Assembly: GCF_000234665.1 (NCBI RefSeq)
Contig: NC_018338.1
Coordinates: 1,573,262 to 1,637,261, forward strand
Direction of reading: 5' to 3'
Length of the DNA: 64,000 nucleotides
DNA from: Leishmania mexicana MHOM/GT/2001/U1103
Lineage: Eukaryota; Euglenozoa; Kinetoplastea; Trypanosomatida; Trypanosomatidae
Below the pieces are notes generated by a model that was given only the letters and a program-made list of their open reading frames with translations, made no database searches and was not told where the DNA came from. Shown piece by piece: positions 20,963 through 31,868 of the stretch (position 1 is the first letter of the stretch; each line of letters starts with the position of its first letter). Both the position numbers and the translations under genes were made by a program.

Positions 20963-23060
20963 AGAACGTATGGCCCACAAGGAGAGGGAAGGGGTGGCGA
21001 ATGTGGTGACGAGGAGGGGGCACAGGACACTTTCTTTTCTATTTTTTCTTTTTGTCGTGTGGACGCTCGCCTTTCGGCGGTCAAGAGAGAAGACGCACGT
21101 TCTTGCGCGAGGGGCCACATATCGGTGCATGCGCTTGTGTATGTGCCGCTGCTGCGGCGGCGACCCTGTGAAGCAGAGCGGCTTTTTGTGTGTTTCATCT
21201 TTTTTTTCATGTTGGGTTTGCTCCTCCATCATCTTCCGATATTCACGCAGGTCCTTGCGCAGGGGAAGGGGAGGGAGGAGGAGGAGGAGGATTAGAGAGG
21301 CAGCAGCGGGCCGAATGGAATAGTGCATCTTTATCGGATGTCTGTGGTCTGTGGCTGTTGCTGTGTGCTATCAAGTGACGTTGCGCGTGCCGTTGTGTGC
21401 GCGGTGTGCGTCTCTGGGTGTACTTCGCATATCCGCACGTGCACGCAGTATAGAAGAGGCTTCGTGCACTTGTTTCTTGTCCACTTTCACTACCGTTTAT
21501 CTGTGTCGCTGAACTGCCTTCTCATTTCCCGCGCCATCTCTTCGCTCTTTCGGTTAATCGGTGAGGATAGCGGTGACTGGAGGAAGAGAGGCGAGGTTGC
21601 CCGAGTCGGCACTTCTCCTCACCTCTCTCTCCCCATTCTATTTTCCTTTTACGCCTTCTGGCTACATCGGATTTGCCGTTTTACCGAGGCATGCACTGTT
21701 TTTTCCTACCCAGTCGAAAAAGCAAAAGTAAATAAATCAATCGAATGGTCGTCCTCGTGGAGAGACGCGCTTGGCGTGCACCACCACCTACACCTCCTAA
21801 ACTCCATGCAACTTTTCCGCGTCATGCACCCCGGCTTCACAGCCAGGGACGGCTGCCGTCTTCAGACACAAGAGCAGAATGACTAAGTCGATGTGGATAC
21901 TTGTTGATAAGGTCGGCACGTGTTCGGAAACGGCATAGTGGCACAGCAGTCGTTGGTAAAACCATCCGGTATCACGACAAGCTGCTCAACCCGCACTCCC
22001 CCACTCCGTGCCACTCTTCACTCTTCTAATCTTCCTCTCTTCGCCACACCATCCGGTGCGCTTCCTTTTGCCTTTTCTATTGGCCTTTTCCCTGGCGCAC
22101 CTCGGCCTATCGCCTCTGCGTGTGCCCGTACGTTGGCCAACGGAACTCTCAGCTAAACAAGAGAAGGTTTGAAGGAGCTCACTGCCGTCTTTTCGCTTAC
22201 CCACCCCGCTCTCTATTCCGTAACGTCTGCGTGCACCTCCGTGTTCCTCTCTCTGTTCCTATTCCAACACGTGCCAGGGCTTATACATCCCGTAGAAAGA
22301 TCTATCAAGAGCAGCGGGTGGCTTTCCCCTCCAACTGCGTCACAAAGAAAGCCACAGCGGGCTCTCGCACACCCGCACACCCGTTCACGCACGAGAGAGG
22401 ACGACATCCGCTCCCTCGTTTCCTCATACGTCCCTACTCCGCACACACGCACACGCACACGCACACACAAGGGAAGGAGGGAGACAAAAGTCCGTGAGGT
22501 GCAGGCAACGGAGTGTAAGAGTTGGCCTTCACACTTTGCGCATTTTGCCCACCTCCTCCTCCCCCTTTTTTCCTACCGCCCCTTTCTCCCCCCTTCCCAG
22601 CTCCCTCTCCCGCCCACGCACCCATTATCTTTGTTTCTTTCTTTGGTTGGTTGCTGGCTTTAGTTTGTTTTTCTCTCTGTGTGTGTATGTGTGTGTGTGT
22701 TTGTCGTCTCTCTCTCTCTCTTCGGTGTGCGTGGGCCTGCTATCTTGCATTCCCCTTTTTTCCCCTCCCCTCCTCCATCTTCTCTCTCTGTCTTCTTGTC
22801 TTCACAGCTGCTGCCTCGTCTTTTTTTTCTTTCTCTGCTAGTGAGGGGGAGCCTTCTTGATTTCTTTTTTTTTTTGCTTTTCCCGTATTGGCCTTACTTT
22901 CATTCTCACCATTCCCCTCTTCTCCTCCCGCCCACCACGCTGTTACACTCTACTTCATCGTGTGTGTCTGTGTGTGTGTGTGTGTGACTCTCCACACGCT
23001 CCTGCGCTGGGTGCTTCTCTTCGAGTCGCTTTCTTTGCCTCTGCAATATCAGCATCGTTA
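20963..23060 (+). other. Non-coding spacer
   Basis: No credible gene. Contains CA-rich (22,441-22,470) and TG-rich (22,676-22,700 and 22,961-22,986) repeats and dense T/C tracts before the next gene. Confidence 0.7.
22969..22986. repeat. TG microsatellite
   Basis: Nine uninterrupted TG units, part of a longer interrupted TG run, upstream of the 23,146 gene. Confidence 0.9.
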
Positions 23061-23086
23061 CCCACTTCTCCCCCCCCGTGCAAGAG
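23061..23086 (+). promoter_or_regulatory. Probable spliced-leader acceptor for the 23,146 gene
   Basis: C/T tract followed by AAGAG, with AG at 23,083-23,084 or 23,085-23,086, 60 bases before the ATG and with no ATG between. It excludes the low-complexity upstream extension of the open frame. Confidence 0.5.
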
Positions 23087-23145
23087 GGTTCTCTATTCCT
23101 TTATTTCCTACACCTCCCTCCTCCACCTTGCTGTTGTCTGTCGCA

Positions 23146-24042
23146 ATGCCGCGCGTTTTCGCCAGGCCCTGCACGACGTTGAGTGCATTACAGATGAAGC
23201 CATACAGCACGATGAAGTGCGGCACAGAGCGTCAGACGCATGACATGCTGCGACACACGGTAGAACGACTGTGGCACCCGTTCACGCAGGGCCATCGAGG
23301 TGCAGATCTCAATATCTACCGCTTTCGCGAGAACCTCGCAGGCCTCTGCTGCCCTGGCAACATTTTCACGTGCCAGGTAAACGGCCTTCTAGGTGGGACA
23401 CGGGTGCTGGAAGACTTTTTCGCCACGATGCTGAGCGGGTTCGACATTGTCCACGCATCTGTTGAGGGCTCACGTGGGAAGCCGCTGTCGAATCCCGCTG
23501 ACATATGCAACTACACGGGATACTATGTGCTGGCTCACACTCGCCCTTTTCTGGGGTGGAAGCCATCGCCGACGTCGCTACGCAGCACAGGGCAAACTTC
23601 CGTACGGCCGGAGACAACTATCCGTAGCAGTGTCCAGTACGGATTCAACGGCGCAACACCAGAGACGGCGTCGCGTTCGGCATTCCTGCTCAACGACTTA
23701 GATGGCGTTGAGGCCACTGACGCGACGGAGACGCTTAACGGTGAGCCCAACGCATTGCCGAAAATCTCCACGCTGGTCGTGCCCTTTACCACGTATGTGG
23801 AGGGGTTGGTTGATCACAGTCGTCTCTCGCATCTCGTGTTGCGGACACCCGTGATGGAGCTGCTGCGCACTCGCCCCGAGTGCCCAGAGGAGGTGCAGAA
23901 GTGCCTTGAAAGTCGAGAGGCGCTCAAGATCTTTGCGACGCTGCGCCGTGCTGGTGTAAAGCCGGAGCTGATTACTGCCAGGACGCTCCTGAGTGCCTCA
24001 AAGCGAGACCCGGCGTGGATGTCGGCCCTTGGTATCCTGTAA
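23146..24042 (+). CDS. Probable mitochondrial hypothetical protein
   Basis: 298 codons from the ATG at 23,146. The frame is open for 86 more codons upstream but they are spacer-like and lie before the probable splice acceptor. The N-terminus MPRVFARPCTTLSALQMKPY is basic, hydroxylated and lacks acidic residues, as in mitochondrial presequences. The body has mixed alpha/beta character: a Phe-rich region near residues 85-130 (EDFFATMLSGF, YYVLAHTRPFLGW), a variable linker around 140-200, and a C-terminal helical part (REALKIFATLRRAGVKPEL). The first half faintly recalls small NTF2/SnoaL-like folds, but I cannot support that. No membrane segment. It is the second of the two genes inside the inverted repeat. 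Function unknown. Confidence 0.8.
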   Translation: MPRVFARPCTTLSALQMKPYSTMKCGTERQTHDMLRHTVERLWHPFTQGHRGADLNIYRFRENLAGLCCPGNIFTCQVNGLLGGTRVLEDFFATMLSGFDIVHASVEGSRGKPLSNPADICNYTGYYVLAHTRPFLGWKPSPTSLRSTGQTSVRPETTIRSSVQYGFNGATPETASRSAFLLNDLDGVEATDATETLNGEPNALPKISTLVVPFTTYVEGLVDHSRLSHLVLRTPVMELLRTRPECPEEVQKCLESREALKIFATLRRAGVKPELITARTLLSASKRDPAWMSALGIL

Positions 24043-27000
24043 ACTTGCGGGTCAGAGTGAGAGGAGCATACAAGCAGCTCTGTGAGAGCTCCCTATCCCA
24101 TTTGGCACGGAGTGCACGCTCTCAGGCTCAAGAGCTTTCACGCTAACGTGAAATGAAAGGAAACGGTCGCTAAATTCGCGTGCGACGATGAGCTTGTGTG
24201 TCTGCATGTGTGTGTGTGTGCAAGGGCAGTGTGCATCCTCTGAAACTCAAGATTTCGCCTCAACAAGTGCAGCTGTGCTGGCTGCAACTATTTCTTGATT
24301 TCTTTCAGGCTGCTCTGGCACTCTCACATGAATCGCTGTCATCGTACGTTTTTCTTTTCAGCCTCCACGTACCGGTCCGCTCGTGCGGCACGGTCTTCCT
24401 CCCGTCGGGTGTCTGTGGCGCCCCTGCCCCCCCCCCCCCACGCTGTCTGTGCCCCCTCAGAAGGACAAGGTGTGGTCTCTGTATCCGCAGGCACACGCCT
24501 ATGCATGGGCCCCTTCCGCTCGGCACACCCAGTCCTGTGAAAGACGTGTGAGTTCAGAGGAAGGTGAAATGCCCCCTGCTGCCAAAGACTCATGGCAGCG
24601 TCCCACCTGTGACGGCGCACATGCGGGCACTCCGTCCAGGCACCCACCCACCCCCTCCCCAGCGGGCAAGGATTTAGCCGTGGTGCTAGAGAGACTCGGC
24701 GAGCTGTGATTGTGTGTGTGTGTGCGTATTATTGCGGACCTGTTCGTGCGGGAATGGCGTGCTGAGAAGAAATGAGAATGTTTATTTCGTTGTGTGTCTG
24801 TGTGTGCGTTTTCTGTGTCCAGTGACTCAGTATGTATTCTGGGTGTGTCCTCCGCATTTTTCCCCGCCGTCTTTCTGTCTCTCTATCCACTGCCTGTGAT
24901 CTCGTTCACTCAGCCTCGCACGGTTGCCGTGATATTGTTTTGTGGTGCGGGTGTGCGTGTCGGGAGAGTCTGAGGGCACGTAGACTGAGGATTGACGGTG
25001 GGGGGGGGAGAAGCTGTGGCGGGCAAAGCCGTCTGCGTGGAAACGCGCACAAGTTTCGACGAGGAGACGCATACACAGGCATCGAGCACCACCCATGCAG
25101 ATACACTGAAAAAAAAAAAACAGCCAACGGGACCCCTTTTTTTTCTTCAATTCGAGGGATAGAGAGACAGGAGAACTGCATGTCGACGAGCGAGTCTCGC
25201 GTGTTTTTTTTCCCGTGTCGTCTTCGATTCCCGCCTCCTTTATAATGACTATTATCAGTCTTACATAGCTTTTTTTTTGCTTTCTTTATTCTATGCGTGC
25301 GTGCTAGAGAGAGAGTTTGAGTATGTGTGGCGCATGCGTGTGTTGGTCTGCGGGTGTGCCTGCGTGATGAAAGACGTTGTGCTTTGTCATTTCGCGGGCC
25401 ACACTCACTGCCCCAGAGAAGAGAAGTGTAACTGCTTACTGCTTCTCTTTTTTTTTATTTCCTCCTCGTTCTCTTCCCCGACTCCTCGTGACCCCTTCCC
25501 ACCAATACCCCTACCCGTCCTTTGTTCAACTGACGTGCAACGCGTGTGAATGAGAAGAGTATCATCTCTGTCTCTCCTCCTGCTCCTGACGGGCCCCACC
25601 TTTTGTTTTTCTCCTTTTGCCCTCACTCGTCGCACTCCCCTTCTTCCACCTGTGTGGCACCGCATGGCTTCCTCTCTCACACTGCCTTTTCGTCTCGGAA
25701 AGCCTCCGTTGACGTCGACTTTTGTTTTTTTTTTCGCCTTCTGTGGTTGTTTTGTTTGTTTCTCTTTCCAATTCGCCTTTTTCGCACTTTGTGTTCTGCG
25801 TGTGCGACGCTTGCCTCCGCTCGGCTGCGCGGATTTCGTATTCGCTCGTCTCTCGCTCTCTCCGTGCACTTTTCTTCTGCAGCCTCGTCCTCATGCCGAT
25901 GCCTTGAATTCATCGCAAAAGAGACAAAGACCGATTATAGGACCACGAAGGAAAACAAAGAAAATACGCGCGAAAGGAGAAGGGGGTGGGAGTGGTGATC
26001 CTGAACAAAGCGCAATGTACGGCAGCACGGCGGCATTCAGTGCAGCGGCGTATCGTGGATGTGCTTTGCCTTTGGAATCAACCCTCTCTGCGTGGGTATG
26101 CGCGCAGGTGTCTGGTTCGATTGCTTTTCATTTTTTTTCGTTACAGCCAAAAGCCTTTGCTGTGCCGATACATGGGCTACTATTAACACGAGCAGTGTTG
26201 TTTGGTCTGGTGATGGCGATAGACGCTCAGGTAGAGACAGGGCGGCAGTGAGGGTGCGCCACGCTTCAGCTGCCTTAACATGACTTTACCTCGACGAAGC
26301 CACCCCTTTCTTCGTCCCCTCTCCTGTTTTTCCTCAACATTGTCGTCGTTGGTTTAGATACGTGCATGTCCGTGTTGGCGTACGCGTGGGTGCTCAAGAG
26401 CTTGCCTTTTTTTCTCCCTCGTGTTACTCCTTCGCGTCTTTTATTGTGCGTGTTTTGTGGTTCCTGTCTTTCGGTTTCAGTGGCTCATGCTCGGGTGTTT
26501 TTCTCTTCTTCGTCTTCCTCTGTTTTACTTTTCCGATGGCGATGACGGCGTTTTGTGCGTACCTTTTCAGAGCTGCTCTCCCCCTTTGTTTTCCCAAGCC
26601 GACACAAAACCCGCTCGCCCATCTCCGCTCGTTTTGCTTTCTCTTCCATGTACCCCTGCTTCTCCCTTTTTTTCGTGTCTTCAAACGCCCTAATCAATGG
26701 ACCGAATCAAGACAAAGCACGTGATGTGATTGTCTTCTCTGCTGGCGTTCTCTTCCTTCGTTTTCGGAAGGGAAGTCGCACCAGTCAACGGCTTCTTTTT
26801 TTTCGTTGCTTTTCTGGTTTTGGCTGTGAAGAAGGCCGTCTTTTGCATTACGTCTTTCCCCATCCTCCCCCCTCTCTCCGTTCGCCTCACTTGTAGCTCT
26901 TCTCGCTGATCCTTCTCGCACGCTCTCGCTAACTCTGCACGCTGCGCATCAAGTTAATAAAAAAGAAAAGAACGGAGACGATACTTTGAGCAGTTAGCCG

Positions 27001-27058
27001 CCCCCTTTCTCCATTTACGCGCCGGAAGAGTCGCCCCCTCCAGCTCGCTAGCGTACGC

Positions 27059-27076
27059 ACACACACACACACACAC
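27059..27076. repeat. AC microsatellite
   Basis: Nine AC units at the start of a purine-rich island on the + strand. Confidence 0.9.
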
Positions 27077-28503
27077 AGACACTTACGCAAGCCGTACAAC
27101 AACGAAAACAGTAGCAGAGGGGGCGCAGAGGGTCTGATTGGATTAAGAGCGGAAGGAAAGGCGGCTGAGGGAGAAGGAGGGGGAGAGGGAAAACGATTTG
27201 CACGCAAGCGAAAAAGAAGCCACGCAAGGATCGCAGTTCTTGTTTCATGTGCCATGAGCCAGAGCGGCAAAGTACATCATTATGGTATACAAGTACGGAC
27301 ATCTCGTTGCTGCGCGGAATGATATGCGAGGAGGAAAATACGTACATTTTCCAAGACGCACACCGCAAAACAAAAAGAAGAACAGGCGCGAATTTCATCA
27401 AGCGTCAAGACTGTTTCCAGCTCGATCTCCGTCAAAACCGAAGCGTACGCGCGCACGCCTGTGCACGCTTGCAGACACGTACACATCCGCAAAAAGCATG
27501 AAGACGAGGAGAGGGCAGGATGAACGCAATGGGTGAGGCGAATAAGTGTCTCTGCGTTCCGTGTTGATGCTGCTGCCTCCCTCCCTCCCCCTCCTCTTTT
27601 TTGTTTTATTGCTCTTTGCTCTTCGTTGATGTTAGCCGTTGCCTGGCTCATCCGAGTCTTCTTTTTTTTGCGTCGCGTAAGTGTGTGCTTTCTCTCTTTC
27701 TTGGGGGGCTTCACGCATCCGTCCGCCTGCTTGTTTGTAGGTCGAGGGTGTTTGTGAAGGACAACGGACACTTAGAAAAAGTCCCACGGCACTACACTGC
27801 GAGTAGGACGTACGAAGGGAACATGATACGTCACAGAACCTTGGCGAAACAAAAGCTCCGTTAGCATCTCTTTTCCTTTGTACTTCTTTGTGTGTGTTTT
27901 GTCGTGGTGCCCTTTTGCTTTAGGAAAGAGAGAGTTGCGGTCAGCCACGTCATCGCCTACACAGGTCCGCTTCTCCTTTTCTCTGCCTTCGCTGTGACTT
28001 TCTTTTTTTTCGTATCCTGACTTCGTTTCGCTGGCGACGTCCAAGACGCAGCGGCGCCCGTGGATCTCATCGCTTGCGCGCTCCCACTTGTTGTCTTTTC
28101 CCACCGAGAGAACAAACACCTGTTTTCCTTTTTATCCCACTTATCACGAAAGCGGTTTCTATTACCACTCCTTCGTCTCTTCACTCCGCACCTCCTCCAT
28201 CACGTTATTTTTGTTTTCTCTTCAGTCGCGTCCGCAGGCCCATTCCTTTCTTCTTTTGCTGCGCGCCGTTAAATACGCACTGCACGCAAACACGCGCACG
28301 TTCTTTTTTCTTCTGGAGAAACACGGATGCGGCCAAGGGTCCAAACGCACCGAGCATGTCTATGGTCTTGGTGGCTCCACCGCCAATCCCACACGTCCTG
28401 TCTGGTTGGTTGATCTCTTCTACGCTCCTTTCGCGTAAGCGGGCGTGCGTGCGGACGTGTGTGTGTGCGTGTGTTTTCAGGGGGGTGAATCACTTGTGCT
28501 CGC

Positions 28504-28809
28504 ATGAGGCATCCTTTGCGTCTTCGCAGTCTCAGAATGCTTATCCTTCTCATCTGCTGTTTTTTTATTGTTTATCTGCTGGGGCCTGTCGGCATTCTCG
28601 ATTTCGTTGATCTCTCTGACGTCCACGCTGGTTTCACCACGACGTTGACAGATTTTCAACGAAAAAGAAAAGACAAGTATCGTCAATCTGTGTCTCTTTT
28701 TTTTTACTTTCATTCACCTCGTTGCTCTCCTTCATGTAACTTTTTTGTTTCGGTTTTGTTCCGTCCTCCGCCTTCTCGGCAGCCGCGTTACATTGGTATG
28801 AGTGTGTAG
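28504..28809 (+). CDS. Doubtful small ORF with an N-terminal hydrophobic segment
   Basis: 101 codons from an ATG. Residues 11-28 are strongly hydrophobic (LRMLILLICCFFIVYLL), then GPVGILDFVDLSD and a basic stretch; the second half is Phe/Ser/Cys-rich like spacer. No family recognised and no good acceptor assigned. Listed only because it is the best small ATG frame in a long gene-less stretch; it is more likely chance than real. Confidence 0.15.
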   Translation: MRHPLRLRSLRMLILLICCFFIVYLLGPVGILDFVDLSDVHAGFTTTLTDFQRKRKDKYRQSVSLFFYFHSPRCSPSCNFFVSVLFRPPPSRQPRYIGMSV

Positions 28810-29201
28810 TGCTCATCAAATGGAACGGCTCACATGTTCTACCGTTTTTTCGTTGCTGTTTCACATACACATGTGGCCTGTCTTGGTCATTTTTTCTCTT
28901 TTCTTTTTTTTCTTGCGCGTGTGTGATTAGCGTTCTCCTGCTGTATTGCTGCTGGGTCCCGTTGGTCGAATGAACTGCCCACTTTTGCCCTTTGGGGAGC
29001 GGGGATGAGGAAAAGCTGAGACTTCCTTGCTATCCTCCGCACCCGTGCCGTTCTTTCTACCATCACCGCTGCCCAGCTGTGTGTGTGTTTTCTTTTTTTT
29101 CCCTCTGCTCTCCTCCTCATCCTACCCTGTCTCTGTCGATATCGATAAAGATCGCACAGGGAGAGAATCGAGAGAACGAGGAGGAGGCCCGTCGCACACG
29201 G

Positions 29202-29301
29202 NNNNNNNNNNNNNNNNNNNNNNNNNNNNNNNNNNNNNNNNNNNNNNNNNNNNNNNNNNNNNNNNNNNNNNNNNNNNNNNNNNNNNNNNNNNNNNNNNNN
29301 N
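29202..29301. other. Assembly gap (100 N)
   Basis: Exactly 100 N bases, the usual placeholder for a gap of unknown size. It lies between the inverted-repeat arms, 824 bp before the right arm. Sequence, and possibly genes, may be missing here. Frames read across it are meaningless. Confidence 1.
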
Positions 29302-30125
29302 AACAAAACACCAACGGTCCCACACCTCCTTCCGCGCATCTCGCCTCTCTCAGCCTTATTACTATTATTATTACTCGTTTCATACCCGCCCACCCAAGAA
29401 GCCCTTTTGTTCACCCGTGTGTGATGTCGAGTGCCATGTAACGGTCCCCCTCTCACTTCTTGATGGGGTCGAGTAGAACAAAAAAAGGAAAACATCACAA
29501 AGAACACAGTTGTTTTCAACTCTGTCGCTCTTCGGTTTGTCCTATGCGAGAGGGTGGGCCTCTTAGCGGGCGATGAGGTCGTTCGTCCACGATCGTGTGC
29601 GACATCATGCATGACGCGACTGCATATGTGGACATGTTGGAACCGCGGCGCTCCGTCAGTCAGAAAATCCGCAGTCAATGCCGTGATCGCTTTTCCGCTC
29701 CGCTTCCTCTCACCAGACCGCTACGTCAACCCCCTCTTGAACGCTTCTCGCACCCCCATTGTTTTTTTCTCTCCTCTTCTCTCTGTCACTGTTTGTCTTG
29801 ACTGTGATGGCGTGTGAACGTTCATGTGTGGACGCATCCGCCTCCCCCCTCCAACCTCGTCGCCAGCCGCAAGACACACTATGAGGAGGCTCCTGAAGCG
29901 AGAGAGCGTAGCACGCACACTCCTCTCATCCACGCTGTTGCGGTGACTACCGGTTTAATGTTTTTTTTTTGCTGGCTCTTATCAACCCCTATTCCGTGCA
30001 CTAAGCTTCGCGTTTTCATCGGCGTGGCGAGCACCGCCGTCAGTGTTAATACTGCTTGTCTCCCTTTTTCAAGCTTCGTTCAACAGCTCTATCGGGGACT
30101 TGATGATTTCGTTTGGGCAACCCGT
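29302..30125 (+). other. Short spacer between assembly gap and right repeat arm
   Basis: 824 bases, mixed composition with C/T tracts. No gene seen. Flank sequence here does not match the DNA next to the left arm. Confidence 0.7.
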
Positions 30126-30684
30126 CCATTCTCTGCCACAGAACAGGAGCTCAAGCGCCACCCTAACCCGCCACGTGGCCCTGTCACACGTCCCATCGCG
30201 TGGTGCGACGCAGCGCTGCCCACACGCATTACAGCAATGCCCCCAGCACAGTGATCGGCGCACGGCCTCTCTATCTCTCACACGCTGTGTACACGCCCGT
30301 CCCCCGCCCCGCAGGTCGCCTCACGGCCGCTCCCAATCTGCTGGTCGCCCCCCGGTGCATCGTCGCACCAGCAAGGCAGCGTGAGGGCCGGGTGAGAGAT
30401 GCGCTCCAGCGCCGCTGACACGCTGCCTAATCATATGGATGGCGCAGACGTGTGCGCAGTCGCAGGTTGCCCCGGCACAGCGCCGTGCAGGACCTCACCG
30501 CCGACATCAGTAGCGACAGCATCGCACTGGCTTCCCCAGGCCGTGGGCGCGTGGCCCTGCCACCAGCAGAAGCGGCTCGGCATTGGCAGGGGTAGGGTGG
30601 ACTGCTCGGCTACCCCACACAAGGCTGGGGCACCGGACCTTGTGATACCACGCTGAAGTGTCCCCCACCGCCCGCCATCAGAGG
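30126..30684 (-). mobile_element. SIDER-like retroposon remnant, antisense orientation
   Basis: Mirror copy of the element at 15,763-16,323, with its Pr77-like head at about 30,660-30,684 reading on the minus strand. Here it is antisense to the transcription unit, so its own head-to-tail sequence would not appear in sense in the polycistronic RNA. Confidence 0.58.
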
Positions 30685-31038
30685 GGAGGGGGCAGGACTG
30701 GGGGCAGGACTGGGGGCGGGGACAGACACAGAAATAGATGTGAGAGAGCGACAACACATCGGAGCCTGCGACGTGCGTGCGCGAGCACAGCGCACCGTGC
30801 ACCGCTGCACGCATCGATACAGTAGTGCCACTTCTCCTTCCCCCACGCAGTTATTACGTGTGTGTTCCTGTGCGCTCCGTGTTGAACCGAACATCACGCC
30901 GTCGCAGCAACACATACGCACACAGGCGCAAAAAGAAATGCAGGAGGGCAAGAAAGCCAACAAGGCGGTGCGCTGCCGTCTTGCCTTTATTTCCTCTGCT
31001 GCTGTTTTCGTTTCGTGTTTACCAGCTGAAGTAAGGGG
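30126..31038 (-). repeat. Right arm of the perfect 913-bp inverted repeat
   Basis: The exact reverse complement of 15,411-16,323 over all 913 bases compared, with abrupt loss of similarity at both ends. Identity between two non-coding copies implies recent duplication, ongoing gene conversion, or an assembly artefact; the nearby N gap keeps the last possibility open, although both arms join to different unique flanks. Confidence 0.97.
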
Positions 31039-31810
31039 GGAAAGCGGTGCTTGGTTTTGGTTTCCCTCGATGGGCTTTTACATACCCGCTTTCTGCTATT
31101 TTTTTTTGGTCCCTCAGCTCTCCTCTCTCTCGGATTCTGCTGCTTGGGTTGCGTGGCCTCGTGCGACGCTCCTCACCGAGGGTGTAGCGATGCAGATACA
31201 GCCGAGTGTTCTCGCAGGAGATCAGCTACACACCGAGCCGGCGAGAAAAAAGACGAGCAGAGCACTAGAATAGTGAAGGGGGGCTTCTCGGTTACCTGAC
31301 GAAGGCGTTGTGTGTGCAAGTGCTCGCCGGTAGTCTCTCTCTCTTAATGGTGAGATAATGACGGTAGGTGCGAGCGCTGGTGGAAAAGGAATGGGCAGCC
31401 ACGTACCAACATCGGGGCTTGCAAGCTATACTGTTGCTGCCGTGCGAGCCGTTACGTAAGTTATCCAACTTCTCCTTGATGTTCATGGAAACGAGGCAGC
31501 TGAGTTTCCCCCCGAACGGTTTGGCACCTCCACGTTATCCACACACACACACACTCAATGCTTGCTCTTCGCCTCTCCTCGCATGCCAGTTTTCACGGCC
31601 GGTAATTTACTTTTTTTTGGAACCTGGGGTATTGCATAGAAGTGCCGGTTTTGCGCCGAGTTGCTTCAGTACGTGAGGCTTCTTGGCAAGGTGATTGCGC
31701 GACGGAAAACACGTGAGAGTCGCTTCCTCGTTTCTAACTGTGGTGCGCGTCTCCTCTCCATCGTCACCTCGGGTAAGGCGTGACGAGCATAAAAAGGGGC
31801 GGCCTGCATC
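31039..31810 (+). other. Spacer upstream of COQ3
   Basis: No gene of convincing composition. Mixed sequence with a short CA run near 31,542-31,554. Confidence 0.65.
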
Positions 31811-31848
31811 TCGCTCCTCTGCGTCCTTCTCTTCATCTTCTCTCTCAG
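31811..31848 (+). promoter_or_regulatory. Probable spliced-leader acceptor for COQ3
   Basis: Nearly pure C/T tract of more than 30 bases ending CTCAG, AG at 31,847-31,848, leaving a 20-base 5' UTR before the ATG. One of the clearest acceptors in the window. Confidence 0.7.
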
Positions 31849-31868
31849 CTGAATAGCGCGCCTCTGCC

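Larger units (their letters stand above)
24043..29201 (+). other. Long gene-poor stretch before the assembly gap
   Basis: Over 5 kb without a convincing gene. A GC-rich patch at 24,360-24,710 stands out from the T-rich surroundings and may be an old repeat, though I could not match it to the SIDER-like arms. At 26,940-27,530 the + strand becomes purine-rich. Weak small open frames exist (26,014-26,251; 27,247-27,501; 28,504-28,809) without family resemblance. Confidence 0.6.

Noticed and set aside
25222..25240. TTCGATTCCC resembling a tRNA B box
   Set aside because: No matching A box or cloverleaf can be drawn upstream.
26014..26251. A 79-codon frame starting MYGSTAAFSAAAYRGCALPL
   Set aside because: It is part of a longer frame with spacer-like residues, has no family resemblance and no supporting acceptor.
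27247..27536. Two overlapping small + strand frames in the purine-rich island
   Set aside because: Lys/Arg/Thr-rich products expected from purine-rich DNA; no conserved features visible.
28887..29678. Open frames reading through the N gap on both strands
   Set aside because: They are artefacts of translating unknown bases as X.
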